Source: Bifidobacterium simiiventris
GTDB taxonomy: Bacteria > Actinomycetota > Actinomycetes > Actinomycetales > Bifidobacteriaceae
Assembly (NCBI RefSeq): GCF_019331715.1
Contig: NZ_JAHBBG010000011.1
Location: forward strand, 1 to 64,000
Reading direction: 5' to 3'
Length of the DNA: 64,000 bases
This document shows, piece by piece, positions 35,270 to 44,318 of the stretch. The notes under the pieces were generated by a model that saw nothing but the letters and a program-made list of their open reading frames with translations, did not search any database and was not told the origin of the DNA. The position numbers were made by a program, and so were the translations under genes. How positions within the stretch are numbered: the first letter of the stretch is position 1; every line of letters starts with the position of its first letter.

Positions 35270-35432
35270 GTCATTTCGACCGAGCGAAATACCAGATTCA
35301 CAGTGTCATTCCGACCGAGCGAAACCTAACGTTCACAGTGTCATTTCGACCGAGCGAAGCGAGCGGAGAAATCTTACGAGCCGTATCGCCTCGATAGATT
35401 TCTCGACTACGCTTCGCTCCGCTCGAAATGAC
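35270..35432. repeat. GTCATTTCGA cluster between binding protein and permease genes
   Basis: Two truncated left arms (35270 and 35304) followed by a full inverted-repeat element at 35340-35432. It sits inside what should be a single ABC transporter operon and could lower downstream expression relative to the binding protein. Confidence 0.85.
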
Positions 35433-35484
35433 AATCAGTGGAAGGCTTCACCCTGTCGACATGAATGAGGTCTGGTCGGTCAGG

Positions 35485-37080
35485 TCACTTGGTGTAGGTG
35501 TCGTACCACTTCTGCCAGAGCTTGACGTTGTCGTTCAGGCCGAGGCTCTCGAGCTGCTTGACGTAGTCGCCCCACTCGCCGTCGATGCCGCCGTCGGCCA
35601 TCCACTGCGCGGCCTTCTGGATTGCGGTGTTCATGATCTGCGTGTTGTTGTTCGAGATCGTGGTGGAGTCGGTCGCGTCGGCGCGCACGTAGTCGGGCAT
35701 GTAGTCCTTGACCGGGTCGAAGTGCGAGCGCTGCTCCTCGAACACCTTGTTGACTTCCTGAATATCGTCGGCGTTGTCATCGCCATTGATAGTCACATTG
35801 TCCGGAATCCAGCCGGCGAGACGGTCGGCGAGCACCGGCATCTTGTTGTCGGCGATCAGATCGGACATTTTGTCGGAGTCCTCGGTGTAGGTATGGTCGC
35901 CGTTGTCGGTGAGGGTGTCGTCGAAGGAGCCGGCGAACTGCTGCACGGAGTACTTCTCGGAGTACAGCAGGTTGACGACCTTGAGCGCGGCGTCCTTGTT
36001 CTTCGCGTTCGCGGAGACGGAGCACTTGTAGTTTTCGAGTTCGTTGGAGGAGCCGTCCCAGACGGTCTTGTCGGCGGAAACGCCCGGTGCGGACGGCACC
36101 GGCATCGCCTCATACTGGTCGCGCAGGTCGCCGAAGTCGGCGAGCGACCAGCCGAAGATCACGCCGGTCTTGGCGGTCTTGCCGTCGTTGGTCTGGTCGG
36201 CGTAGTAGGCGTCATCGGCCTTGGTGGACCAGTCGGACGGGATGAGGCCCTTGGAGATCAGCTCGTGGTAGTACTTGATGACTTCCTTGTACTGGTCGGA
36301 GACGAGGAAGCTCTTGACCTTGCCGCCTTGCACGTAGATGCCCTGCGCGCTCGGGCCCTTGTTGAAGCCGGTGACGATGCCGGTGGAGTTGAGCAGCAGC
36401 ATCGGGCTGTACCAGCCGAAGCCGCCGGTGTCGAGCTTGCGGATGTTCATCGGGATCTCGTCGGCCTGGCCGTTGCCGTTCGGATCGTCGTTCTTGAACG
36501 CCTCGAGCACCTTCTCGAACTCGTCCCAGGTCTTCGGGACCTCAAGGCCGAGCTTGTCGAGCCAGGTTTTGTTGATCATCATGTTCTGGCCGGAACCGGA
36601 GTACGACTTGCCGCGGGAGGACGGCAGATTGTAGATGTGACCCTCCGGGTTGGCAACGAGCTTCTTGGCATCGGGCTTCTCGTCGAAGAACTTCTTGACG
36701 TTAGGCAGCTTGTCCATGTCCTTGCTCAGGTCCTCGAACAGGTCGGGGAACTGGGCGGCGTCGTCGGGGTTGAACGCGCGCAGGGAGATGTCCTCGACTT
36801 CGCCGGCGCTCATGGACGGGTTCTTCTGCTGGCCCCACTGATCGTCGGAGACTTCCTTCCACTCGATCTTGACGCCGGCTTCCTTTTCAAGGTCCTTGGC
36901 CCACTGCATGTTGGTGACCTTGTCGGTGTTGGTGTTCTTGACGATCAGGATTGTGACGATTGGCTTGCCGTCCTCGGTGGTGGCGGCCTTGTCGCTGCTG
37001 CCGCAGGCGGCCAGCGATCCCAACGTCGCGACGGCGGCGATGGCGGCGAGCGCCTTGGTTACAACACTTCTGCGTGCCAT
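35485..37080 (-). CDS. ABC solute-binding lipoprotein, LipO/Lpl type
   Basis: A 531-residue extracellular binding protein. Signal peptide MARRSVVTKALAAIAAVATL ends in the lipobox SLAACGSS. Length, the ASP-rich calcium-like loop (NDDPNGNGQADEIPMN) and the partner LplB/LplC-type permeases place it in the large-SBP subgroup used for complex oligosaccharides. Start at 37080 is supported by AAGGAAA; an upstream ATG at 37194 would place about 38 residues before the signal peptide. The operator TCGCAACGCTGCGATTCTA lies upstream (37197-37215), identical to that before the 697-residue gene, and two LacI genes follow on the other strand. Confidence 0.93.
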   Translation of the reverse strand: MARRSVVTKALAAIAAVATLGSLAACGSSDKAATTEDGKPIVTILIVKNTNTDKVTNMQWAKDLEKEAGVKIEWKEVSDDQWGQQKNPSMSAGEVEDISLRAFNPDDAAQFPDLFEDLSKDMDKLPNVKKFFDEKPDAKKLVANPEGHIYNLPSSRGKSYSGSGQNMMINKTWLDKLGLEVPKTWDEFEKVLEAFKNDDPNGNGQADEIPMNIRKLDTGGFGWYSPMLLLNSTGIVTGFNKGPSAQGIYVQGGKVKSFLVSDQYKEVIKYYHELISKGLIPSDWSTKADDAYYADQTNDGKTAKTGVIFGWSLADFGDLRDQYEAMPVPSAPGVSADKTVWDGSSNELENYKCSVSANAKNKDAALKVVNLLYSEKYSVQQFAGSFDDTLTDNGDHTYTEDSDKMSDLIADNKMPVLADRLAGWIPDNVTINGDDNADDIQEVNKVFEEQRSHFDPVKDYMPDYVRADATDSTTISNNNTQIMNTAIQKAAQWMADGGIDGEWGDYVKQLESLGLNDNVKLWQKWYDTYTK

Positions 37081-37553
37081 TTCCTTTTCCTTTCCTTGCT
37101 TCCGACCTCTGCGTTCGGAAGATTCGGTGCCTTGCAGGAAGCCGTACAGCACATCCGGTCTTCCGTTGGACACTGTCTTGCGGGCCATCTTCAAACTCGC
37201 AACGCTGCGATTCTAAATCGATTCGATGCGATCCGTCAACCAGACACATCGTTCGGCGTGTTGTAATGAAAAAAACTGGCAACCGCTAAATTCCAACGTT
37301 TTTCAACGACCGCACCTGCCGTCTCCTATCAACACGCCTCATTTCCGCATCGCTACGATTCTGCGATATACTCGCGAGTGACACCGCACATAATCGAAGC
37401 GATTCGATCGTATGCTCGATCACGAACACCGTCATCGTGGGATATTTCAGGCAATGATCGCCGCAAACCGCATCGTTGCGTACGAATATCGCACGATCAC
37501 TGCGGCACACGCCGTCCCGTGCGCCGCACCACACGAAGGCTGGGAAGAGAACT
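37081..37553. promoter_or_regulatory. Divergent regulatory region, binding protein / LacI 3
   Basis: A 473-base gap between divergent genes. TCGCAACGCTGCGATTCTA at 37197-37215 is the strongest site; further related motifs (CGCTACGATTCTGCGA near 37350) lie toward the LacI gene. No extra gene is visible. Confidence 0.65.
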
Positions 37554-38642
37554 ATGGTCACCCTCAAGGAAGTGGCAGCCAGAGCCGGCGTCTCGCCGTC
37601 CACCGCGTCCGGAGCGCTGCGCGGACTCGACTTCGTCCGTCCGAACACCGCCGAACGTGTCCTCAAAGCCGCGCAGGAGCTCAACTACACCGCGAACGTC
37701 TCGGCCCGCGCCCTGCGTTCCGGCCGCACCGGCATCCTCTCGCTCGCCATCCCCACCGTGTCCATCCCGTTTTACAGCCGGCTCGTCAGCGCGATGGAAA
37801 CCTGCGTTGAACGCAACGGCTATCAGCTCGTCATCCAGCAGACCAATTTCGACGAGCAGATGGAACGCCGCGTGCTCGCCCAGGCCGAGGACACGCTCTC
37901 CGAAGGACTGTTCATGCTGCCGGCGCGCGTGAGCAACCGCGAGATCGCCGAACTCACGCAGGGGCACCCGACCGTACTGTTCGAGGACTACAGCGCCGAC
38001 ATCACGTTCGACACGGTGAACGCGCCGAGCGGCAACGGCATCGACAAGGCCATCCGGCATCTGGCCGGGCGCGGCCGCACGCATATCTGCGTGGCCGGAG
38101 CCGCGCCGGTCGGCGGCGGTCGACGACACCGCACGACCTCAACCGGCGACGCATACGTCGCCAACCGTGCCGTCAAGAATGAGCAGAACAGCAGCCGCGC
38201 ACGATACGAACGCATCGATGCGGCCATCCGTGCGCTTGACGAGCTGGGTCTGCGCGGCACCAGCACGATGATCGACTGCAACTGGGGACCGGACGGCGGC
38301 ATCGAACTCGGGCACCAGCTCGCCGCGCTGGCCAGATCGGGCACACGGTACGACGGCGTGTGCTGCATGAACGACGACATCGCGCTCGGCGTGATCCGCG
38401 GGCTGGCCGACGACGGACTGCGCGTGCCGCAGGACGTGGCCGTCACCGGATTCGACGGCGTGCCGCAAGGCGGCTGGAGCGTGCCGACGCTCACCACGAT
38501 CGCACTGGACTACGAGGGCATGGCGGCCACCGCCGTCGCGATGATGCTGCGCAAGTTCGGCGACTCCCCCGTCACGCTCCCCCAGCGCGTCACCGCCGGC
38601 TTCCGTCTGATCGAACGCGAATCCACGGCGATCGCTGCGTGA
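37554..38642 (+). CDS. LacI-family regulator 3
   Basis: A 362-residue LacI repressor: helix-turn-helix MVTLKEVAARAGVSPSTASG, hinge TANVSARALRSGRTG and sugar-binding domain. Start at 37554 is supported by GGGAAGAG; the open frame extends further upstream without a site. A Thr/Gly/Arg-rich insert around residues 185-210 (GGGRRHRTTSTGDAYVANRA) replaces a loop. It is divergent from the Lpl-type binding protein and is followed by a second LacI gene, so it is the likely regulator of that importer. Confidence 0.92.
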   Translation: MVTLKEVAARAGVSPSTASGALRGLDFVRPNTAERVLKAAQELNYTANVSARALRSGRTGILSLAIPTVSIPFYSRLVSAMETCVERNGYQLVIQQTNFDEQMERRVLAQAEDTLSEGLFMLPARVSNREIAELTQGHPTVLFEDYSADITFDTVNAPSGNGIDKAIRHLAGRGRTHICVAGAAPVGGGRRHRTTSTGDAYVANRAVKNEQNSSRARYERIDAAIRALDELGLRGTSTMIDCNWGPDGGIELGHQLAALARSGTRYDGVCCMNDDIALGVIRGLADDGLRVPQDVAVTGFDGVPQGGWSVPTLTTIALDYEGMAATAVAMMLRKFGDSPVTLPQRVTAGFRLIERESTAIAA

Positions 38643-38800
38643 CCCGTCACGATATGCGATGCCGCGGCCTGCGCCGTCGCACAGCACGGCATCAATCAGA
38701 CAACCGTGACACGGCAGGCTTCCGGAATCAAGAAAACGTGACGAGCAGTCCTGTCATCATCCCGCGCAACATGACGTTCCACAACAATATCAACCGAAAA

Positions 38801-38814
38801 TCGCAACGATTCGA
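38801..38814. promoter_or_regulatory. Operator-like site before LacI regulator 4
   Basis: TCGCAACGATTCGA, two changes from the TCGCAACGCTGCGA core found before the Lpl-type binding protein, about 70 bases before the start codon. Confidence 0.55.
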
Positions 38815-38883
38815 CCAGCGTGCGCGTCGTGCGGTACAGTAGTCGGGAATGACGTATTTCCAACGATGATCGAGTGGTGAGGT

Positions 38884-39924
38884 ATGGCGACACTCAAGGA
38901 TGTGGCGGCCCTGGCGGGCGTGTCAATGAGCACGGCGGGCGCGGCGATGCGCGGCGAGGACATCGTCAAGCCGGCCACCAAGGAGAAGGTGCTCGCCGCG
39001 GCGCGCGAACTCGGGTATTCCGCCAATCTGTCGGCGAGGTTTTTGAAGAAGGGCAGCACGGGCGCGATCGCGGTCATGGTGCCCGACATCCTGCATCCGT
39101 ACTACACGAACCTGGTGAGCGCGGTGTGCAGCGCGGCGAGCAAGCACGGACTGCGCACCGTCATCCAGCAGACCGGCTACAACTCCACCACCGAAACCAG
39201 CGTGCTCAAGCAGATCAACGCGACGCTGTGCGATGGGCTGATCTTGAACGTCAACAACGTCGATGACCAGCATCTGCGCGGCATGCTCGGCAATCATCCG
39301 ACCGTACTGCTCAACTATCCGGCCGACGTACCGCTGTTCGACACCGTGCGCGGACCGGCCGGCTCCAGCGCGAGCACCGCGTTCGGCTACCTGTGCGGGC
39401 GCGGATACCGGCATGCGTGCGTGGTCGGCGGACGGCCGGCGCGTGCGGAGAATTCCGATACCAGCGGACGTGACGACGGCATTCGCGCGGTGATGGACGC
39501 GCTGATCGGCAACGGATTGGGCGAGACCGGCGACTTCGTGGAATGCAACTGGAGCGTCGCGGGCGGCATCGAGGCGGCGCATGCGCTGTGCGCGGCGGGC
39601 GACGACGGTGCGCGGCCGGTCGACCGGTACGACGTGTTCTATTGCATGAACGATCTGATCGCGTACGGGCTGATTCGTGGGCTGCACGAGGAGGGCGTGC
39701 GCGTGCCCGATGACAAGGCCGTGTTCGGTCATGACGGGATTTTCAACAGCGGCGTGCTCGAGCCGTTCACGGTGCCGACGCTGACGACCGTGGGCGTCGA
39801 TTACGCGGATATGGCCACGAAGGCGGTCGATTTGCTGATCGACCAGATCAAGCATCCGGGCAAGCAGCGCGCCCCGCGCATCGAAACCGCCCGCGGACGC
39901 CTCATCGTCGGCGAATCCGCGTGA
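38884..39924 (+). CDS. LacI-family regulator 4
   Basis: A 346-residue LacI repressor: helix-turn-helix MATLKDVAALAGVSMSTAGA, hinge SANLSARFLKKGSTG, then the sugar-binding domain ending IVGESA. It follows LacI 3 by 241 bases on the same strand. The pair has different recognition helices (SPSTASG versus SMSTAGA), so they may use overlapping but distinct sites. GAGTGGTGAGGT precedes the ATG. Confidence 0.92.
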   Translation: MATLKDVAALAGVSMSTAGAAMRGEDIVKPATKEKVLAAARELGYSANLSARFLKKGSTGAIAVMVPDILHPYYTNLVSAVCSAASKHGLRTVIQQTGYNSTTETSVLKQINATLCDGLILNVNNVDDQHLRGMLGNHPTVLLNYPADVPLFDTVRGPAGSSASTAFGYLCGRGYRHACVVGGRPARAENSDTSGRDDGIRAVMDALIGNGLGETGDFVECNWSVAGGIEAAHALCAAGDDGARPVDRYDVFYCMNDLIAYGLIRGLHEEGVRVPDDKAVFGHDGIFNSGVLEPFTVPTLTTVGVDYADMATKAVDLLIDQIKHPGKQRAPRIETARGRLIVGESA

Positions 39925-39995
39925 CGGGGATGTGGAAAGCGCACTCACTGGCTCCTGTCGCACATTGTCGAATCGCGCTAGAACCGATTCTCAAA

Positions 39996-40204
39996 TAACG
40001 CGTGCGGCCTGCACGCCGCAGCAGACGAAGACGTATGTCAATACGTCAAGTTCGCAGCGGTGTGCAGGACGCTCCGTTATTCATTCGATACGACGACCAC
40101 GCGCAGACCGATCGTCGCATAACGCGTGCGGCCTGCGCGCCGCAGCAGACGAAGGCGTATATCAATACGTCGAGTTCGCAGCGACGTGCAGGACGCTCCG
40201 TTAT
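39996..40204. repeat. Two direct copies of an 85-bp ATAACG...CGTTAT hairpin element
   Basis: Copies at 39996-40080 and 40119-40204 share ATAACGCGTGCGGCCTGC, CGCAGCAGACGAAG, TCAATACGTC and GTGCAGGACGCTCCGTTAT. Each begins ATAACG and ends CGTTAT and can fold internally. The second copy overlaps the stop codon of the GH27 gene (TTA at 40201-40203). Confidence 0.88.
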
Positions 40205-41604
40205 GCGGCGATCGGGTCGAGGGCGATCCAGAGAGCGCCATGCGCCGGGATCGTGCCGGTGATGACGCGGTCGGCGCCTTCGCCTTCGATGCGCACATCA
40301 GCCGCAGCCCCCGGGGCGCCGGCGAACAGGTCAGTAAGCTTCCAACCATCCTCGCGCGCATCAAGTCCCACGATGGACTGCAGCTGGATGTTGCCGCCGA
40401 TTTCGAAGTCGTCGGAACCGGTCCAGAACAGCGCCGCGTAGTGGCCGCCGCGGTGCGCGGACGGCGTGCCGTCGGCCCAGTCGGCCGCGTCGGCGGCCCA
40501 GACGATGAATTCGCCACGGTAGGAATTGTCCTCCCACCAGTGCTTGAAGATACGTTCGCGCACGGTTTCGCGGTTGTTGGTCGAGCCGGCGAGCACTTCG
40601 CGCAGCGCCGGGTTGGCGAGCAGCGCGATCGTATCGTCGGTGCTGGTCGGCAGGTCGCCTCCGACCATGAGCGGCGAGCGTCCCATGCACCACAGCGCGA
40701 GCAGCGTCTTCTGCTCGTCCAGCGTCAGTCGCGACTGGCGGTCGTCGCCACGCTCGGCGCGCAGTCCGATGTGGCCGAACGGCACCATGTCGGCGTCGGC
40801 CCAATGACCGGTCGTCTGGAACGGTGCCCAGCGCGCGAGTCGTGCGAACTGCTGGTAGATGTCCTCCCAGCGGTCCCACAGGTCGTCGGAGATGCGCCAC
40901 ATCTGCGCGTTCTCGCGCAGGAAGTCAACGTACGAGGTCGCCACCCAGCCGCCGGGCGACAGGGACAGGTCGATCGAACGGCCGTACTTGGCTTCGGCCT
41001 TGGCGATCGCGCGATGGTATGCGGCGATCTCGTCGGAGTGGAACGGGGTCTGCATGTCGTCGACCTTGAGGAAATCGAGCCCCCACGAAGCGAACAGGTC
41101 AAGCTGCGCGTCGTACCAGGCTTGCGCGCCGGGATGCTGCTGGTTGAGACCGTAGTTGTCGGGGTTCCACTTGCATACGTGGTCAAGGTCGGCGACGTCG
41201 CGCGCGGTGTATTCGGTGCCGTATACGGGCAGGTTCTTGTCGACGGCGATCCGCGGAATGCCGCGCATCATGTGCACGCCGAGCTTGAGCCCGAGATCGT
41301 GAACGGCAGCGGCGAGCGGCGCGAAACCGCGACCGTTCGCAGCGGACGGGAAACGCACCGGGTCGGGCAGCTGACGGCCGTATTCGTCGAGGATGAGCGG
41401 CGCGTTCTCGTTGTAGCCGTGGGCGCGCGCGGTCGGGTCGTACCAGTCGATGTCGATGACGAGCGTGTCCCAGCCGGCCGCCTTGAGGTGTTCGGCCATG
41501 AACTTGGCGTTGGCGAGCAGCTCGTCCTCGGTGACGGTGGTGCCGTACGAATCCCAGCTGTTCCAGCCCATCGGCGGGCGCCATGCCTGTGGAAGTGATG
41601 CCAT
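40201..41604 (-). CDS. GH27 alpha-galactosidase
   Basis: A 467-residue TIM-barrel enzyme that should release alpha-linked galactose (or beta-L-arabinopyranose, as some GH27 members do). PPMGWNSWDSYGTTVTEDEL at the N-terminus, the nucleophile Asp182 in DFLKVDDMQTP and the acid/base Asp near 240 in MWRISDDLWDRW are visible, with a C-terminal beta domain. Start at 41604 uses an AGCAGGTC-like site. No signal peptide. ATTGTAGCGCGACAAT lies upstream (41670-41685), nearly identical to the GH31 operator. It is convergent with LacI 4 and divergent from LacI 5. Confidence 0.9.
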   Translation of the reverse strand: MASLPQAWRPPMGWNSWDSYGTTVTEDELLANAKFMAEHLKAAGWDTLVIDIDWYDPTARAHGYNENAPLILDEYGRQLPDPVRFPSAANGRGFAPLAAAVHDLGLKLGVHMMRGIPRIAVDKNLPVYGTEYTARDVADLDHVCKWNPDNYGLNQQHPGAQAWYDAQLDLFASWGLDFLKVDDMQTPFHSDEIAAYHRAIAKAEAKYGRSIDLSLSPGGWVATSYVDFLRENAQMWRISDDLWDRWEDIYQQFARLARWAPFQTTGHWADADMVPFGHIGLRAERGDDRQSRLTLDEQKTLLALWCMGRSPLMVGGDLPTSTDDTIALLANPALREVLAGSTNNRETVRERIFKHWWEDNSYRGEFIVWAADAADWADGTPSAHRGGHYAALFWTGSDDFEIGGNIQLQSIVGLDAREDGWKLTDLFAGAPGAAADVRIEGEGADRVITGTIPAHGALWIALDPIAA

Positions 41605-41642
41605 TATTGACCTGCTTTCGCGATGATCACTGCATGATTTCT

Positions 41643-41685
41643 GTGTATCGGTACATATTTTATCCGAAAATTGTAGCGCGACAAT
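41643..41685. promoter_or_regulatory. Two operator-like sites before the GH27 gene
   Basis: TGTATCGGTACATA at 41643-41656 and ATTGTAGCGCGACAAT at 41670-41685. The second differs at one base from the perfect palindrome before the GH31 gene (56780-56795). Confidence 0.7.
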
Positions 41686-41766
41686 AGTAGGTGCCATCCG
41701 GCGAGTCGCTTGATCTTGCAACGATTTTCACCACAAAACTCGCGATTTTACAAACTACAATTTTTT

Positions 41767-41783
41767 GCATACCGTTACATATG
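41767..41783. promoter_or_regulatory. Operator-like site before LacI regulator 5
   Basis: GCATACCGTTACATATG, similar to the centre of the palindrome before the large GH51 gene. A possible autoregulatory site. Confidence 0.5.
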
Positions 41784-41826
41784 ATTATTGGCGATCGCAT
41801 GGAAACGTATGCAAAGGAGACGCGAT

Positions 41827-43032
41827 ATGGGCAACGGCAAGACGACACTGCGTGATGTGGCCGCAGCGGCCGGCGTCTCCCCCATGACCGCGTCGAACGC
41901 ACTGCACGGCAAGCCCGGCGTCAAGGAATCGACCCGGCAGAAGGTCATCGAGGCCGCCGAACGGCTCGACTACCGCATCAACCTGACCGCAAGCATGCTC
42001 AAGTCCGGCCGCAGCAACATCATCCACATCATCGTCAACGAATTCGACTCACCGTTCTACTCCAAACTCGTGCAATCGTTGGCAAACGAGACCACCGCAC
42101 GCGGCCTGACTCCGTTCGTCGAGCAGACCCGGTACTCGCCGGCCGCCGCCAAGCAAGCCATGTCCGCCAATCCGTTCTCCGGTCAGCTGTTCGACGGCGA
42201 GATCATCCACGCGTCGGGCCTGGGCACCAACCTGCCGCTCGCCAAGATGAACGCCGGCCGGCCGCTCGTGCTCATCGACGGTTGCGAGGAGACGCCGAGC
42301 GTCGACACCGTGAACTTCCCGAACGAGGAGGGTGCACGCGCCGCCGTGCAGCATTTGATCGAACGCGGTTGCAAGCACATTGCGATCGTTGGCGGAGGAT
42401 ACATCCCGCGAGCCGAACTCGCACACGCCGAGCATTCCTATGACCTGCGACTGCGCGGGGCGAGCGGCGCACTGCTTGACGCGGGACTGCCGTATGACGA
42501 GTCGATGACGTTTTGCGGGTACAACAGCGAGGACGGCATCGACGCCGGGCACCGTATTGCGGATGCGATCCTGGCCGCGCGAGCGAACGAGTCGGATCAC
42601 GTCGCCGCCGTGGACGGGGCCGCAAACACCGATAATGTTTCACGTGAAAACATCGCCAACGTTTCACATGAAACATCCCGCGGCACGGCAGCCGACCTGA
42701 AACGCGACGGATCCGCCACCGCGTTCGACGGCGTGTTCTGCTCGAACGATTACGCCGCGTTCGGCGTGATCCGCGGCCTTGCCGATCGCGACATCCGAGT
42801 GCCGGACGACGTGAAAGTCATCGGCATCGACGGCACCAGCTTCGGTTCGTACGCAACGCCAACGCTGAGCACGATCCAGGTCGATCTCGACCAGCTCGCG
42901 CAGTTCGCGCTCGACATGATCACACGACGGATCGAGGAACGCGCCCGCAGCGAAGACGCGACCGCGCCGACCCGCGCGACGATCGGCTACCAGCTCGTCG
43001 CGCGCGAATCGACAGGCGGCCGATCCGTTTAG
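41827..43032 (+). CDS. LacI-family regulator 5 with an extra loop
   Basis: A 401-residue LacI repressor, about 50 residues longer than its neighbours. Helix-turn-helix LRDVAAAAGVSPMTASNALH, hinge RINLTASMLKSG, sugar domain to IGYQLVARESTGG. The extra length is a loop at about residues 255-300 (DNVSRENIANVSHETSRG). Its DNA contains two GTTTCACGTGAAA-like palindromes. Start at 41827 is backed by AAAGGAG. It lies between GH27 and GH43/GH51 and probably controls one or both. Confidence 0.92.
   Translation: MGNGKTTLRDVAAAAGVSPMTASNALHGKPGVKESTRQKVIEAAERLDYRINLTASMLKSGRSNIIHIIVNEFDSPFYSKLVQSLANETTARGLTPFVEQTRYSPAAAKQAMSANPFSGQLFDGEIIHASGLGTNLPLAKMNAGRPLVLIDGCEETPSVDTVNFPNEEGARAAVQHLIERGCKHIAIVGGGYIPRAELAHAEHSYDLRLRGASGALLDAGLPYDESMTFCGYNSEDGIDAGHRIADAILAARANESDHVAAVDGAANTDNVSRENIANVSHETSRGTAADLKRDGSATAFDGVFCSNDYAAFGVIRGLADRDIRVPDDVKVIGIDGTSFGSYATPTLSTIQVDLDQLAQFALDMITRRIEERARSEDATAPTRATIGYQLVARESTGGRSV
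42636..42675. promoter_or_regulatory. Two parS-like palindromes inside LacI regulator 5
   Basis: TGTTTCACGTGAAAAC at 42636-42651 and CGTTTCACATGAAACA at 42660-42675, each two mismatches from the bacterial ParB site TGTTTCACGTGAAACA. They lie within the extra loop of the LacI protein. Confidence 0.4.
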
Positions 43033-43056
43033 TCGGCACCCCACGTAGCACACGTT

Positions 43057-43147
43057 GTCATGTCGATTACACGCAGCGAATGAAGCCATCTTCAGACGCC
43101 AACCGTCACGCAAGATGCCTCCGTCCGATCCGCTCGGTCGACATGAC
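43057..43147. repeat. Degenerate GTCATTTCGA inverted-repeat element
   Basis: Left arm GTCATGTCGATTACACGCAG with AGCCATCTTC, right arm GCAAGATGCC with CGCTCGGTCGACATGAC. The most diverged full-length copy in the window. Confidence 0.7.
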
Positions 43148-43205
43148 AAACAAATCCCACATCCAACATACGCAACCACCATCCAACCCAACAAAGGAGT
43201 AACCA

Positions 43206-44252
43206 ATGACCGAATCCACTCCGAAGACCGAGGCGTATCTCTTCGTTCACTTCATCGGCGACGAGAAGACCCCGACCGACGAACAGCTGTACTTCGCCCT
43301 CAGCCGCGACGGCGTCAAGTGGCACGACCTGCGCCCAGCCGGCAAGCCGGCGCTCACCTGGCTCGGCGGCGAGAAGGGCACGCGTGACCCGCACATCACG
43401 CGCGACCCGAACGGCGGCTTCCACATCGTCGCCACCGACCTGTCCATCCACTACCGCGGCGGCTGGGGCCCGCACGACGGCGCCACCACCAACGGCTCCA
43501 CCGGCCTCGTGATCTGGGACTCCCCCGACCTCGTGCACTGGAGCGAGCCGCGCCTCGTCGACGTCGCCTCGAAGATCCCGGGCGCGGGCATGGCGTGGGC
43601 GCCGGAAGCCAACTGGGACCCGGACAAGCAGCAGTGGATCGTGTTCTGGGCCACCAAGACCAACGTCGACGAACCGGGCAGCCCGCTCAACAACGAGCTC
43701 GGCGACCGCACGAACATGTACTACGCGACCAGCAAGGACCTCGTCACGTTCTCCGACCCGGTCAAGTGGATCGACCGCAAGAACAGCGTGATCGACTCGA
43801 CCATGCTGCGCGACGACGACGGCTGGTGGTACCGCGCGTCCAAGGATTCCGAGATCACGATCGAGCGCACGCGCAACCCGTACGCGAGCGCCTACGAGGT
43901 GCTGCGCACCGACGATCCGAACGCATGGTCGTACGTCGGCTCGCTGACCAGCATCCTCGGCAACGGCCGCTACTCGTGGATGTATCTTGAGGGACCGGAG
44001 CTGTTCCGCTACAACGACGCGGACATCAAGACGATCAACGGCCGCGAGATGAAGTACGGCCTGATGTGCGACCAGTTCGCGGAGGCCAAGGGCTACCTGC
44101 CGTTCCGCTCGGCGAATCTCGCCAGCAACGATCCGGCCGACTGGGCCGTGGCCGACGACATCGACTTCGGCGGGCTGAAGAAGCGTCACGGCGCGATCCT
44201 GCCGATCACCGCCGCCGAATACGACGCGGTCGAGGCCGCGTTCAAGCTCTGA
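43206..44252 (+). CDS. GH43-type exo-glycosidase (paralogue a)
   Basis: A 348-residue five-bladed propeller enzyme. The acidic residues can be placed in TRDPHITRD (base), NSVIDSTMLRDDDGWWYR (modulator) and YLEGPELFRYND (acid). The opening AYLFVHFIGDEKTPTDEQLY and the IVATDLSIHY motif are shared with the genes at 60488-61660 and 62628-63761. AAAGGAGTAACC precedes the ATG. It is followed by the GH51 gene on the same strand, suggesting arabinose removal. Subfamily and substrate are not certain. Confidence 0.78.
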   Translation: MTESTPKTEAYLFVHFIGDEKTPTDEQLYFALSRDGVKWHDLRPAGKPALTWLGGEKGTRDPHITRDPNGGFHIVATDLSIHYRGGWGPHDGATTNGSTGLVIWDSPDLVHWSEPRLVDVASKIPGAGMAWAPEANWDPDKQQWIVFWATKTNVDEPGSPLNNELGDRTNMYYATSKDLVTFSDPVKWIDRKNSVIDSTMLRDDDGWWYRASKDSEITIERTRNPYASAYEVLRTDDPNAWSYVGSLTSILGNGRYSWMYLEGPELFRYNDADIKTINGREMKYGLMCDQFAEAKGYLPFRSANLASNDPADWAVADDIDFGGLKKRHGAILPITAAEYDAVEAAFKL

Positions 44253-44263
44253 TCCGTCCCCGT

Positions 44264-44318
44264 GAGACGACCGTAACTCAACATCATCGTCATCATCCTG
44301 TTGGGTTACGGTCGTCTC
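44264..44318 (+). terminator. Long stem-loop after the GH43 gene
   Basis: GAGACGACCGTAACTCAAC pairs with GTTGGGTTACGGTCGTCTC across a CATCATC-rich loop, 11 bases after the stop codon. No T tract follows. Confidence 0.65.

Noticed and set aside
33516..35468. A 650-codon plus-strand frame across both Lpl-type permeases
   Set aside because: It spans two well-defined minus-strand genes and a repeat, with an Asp/Arg/Glu/His-rich composition typical of shadow frames.
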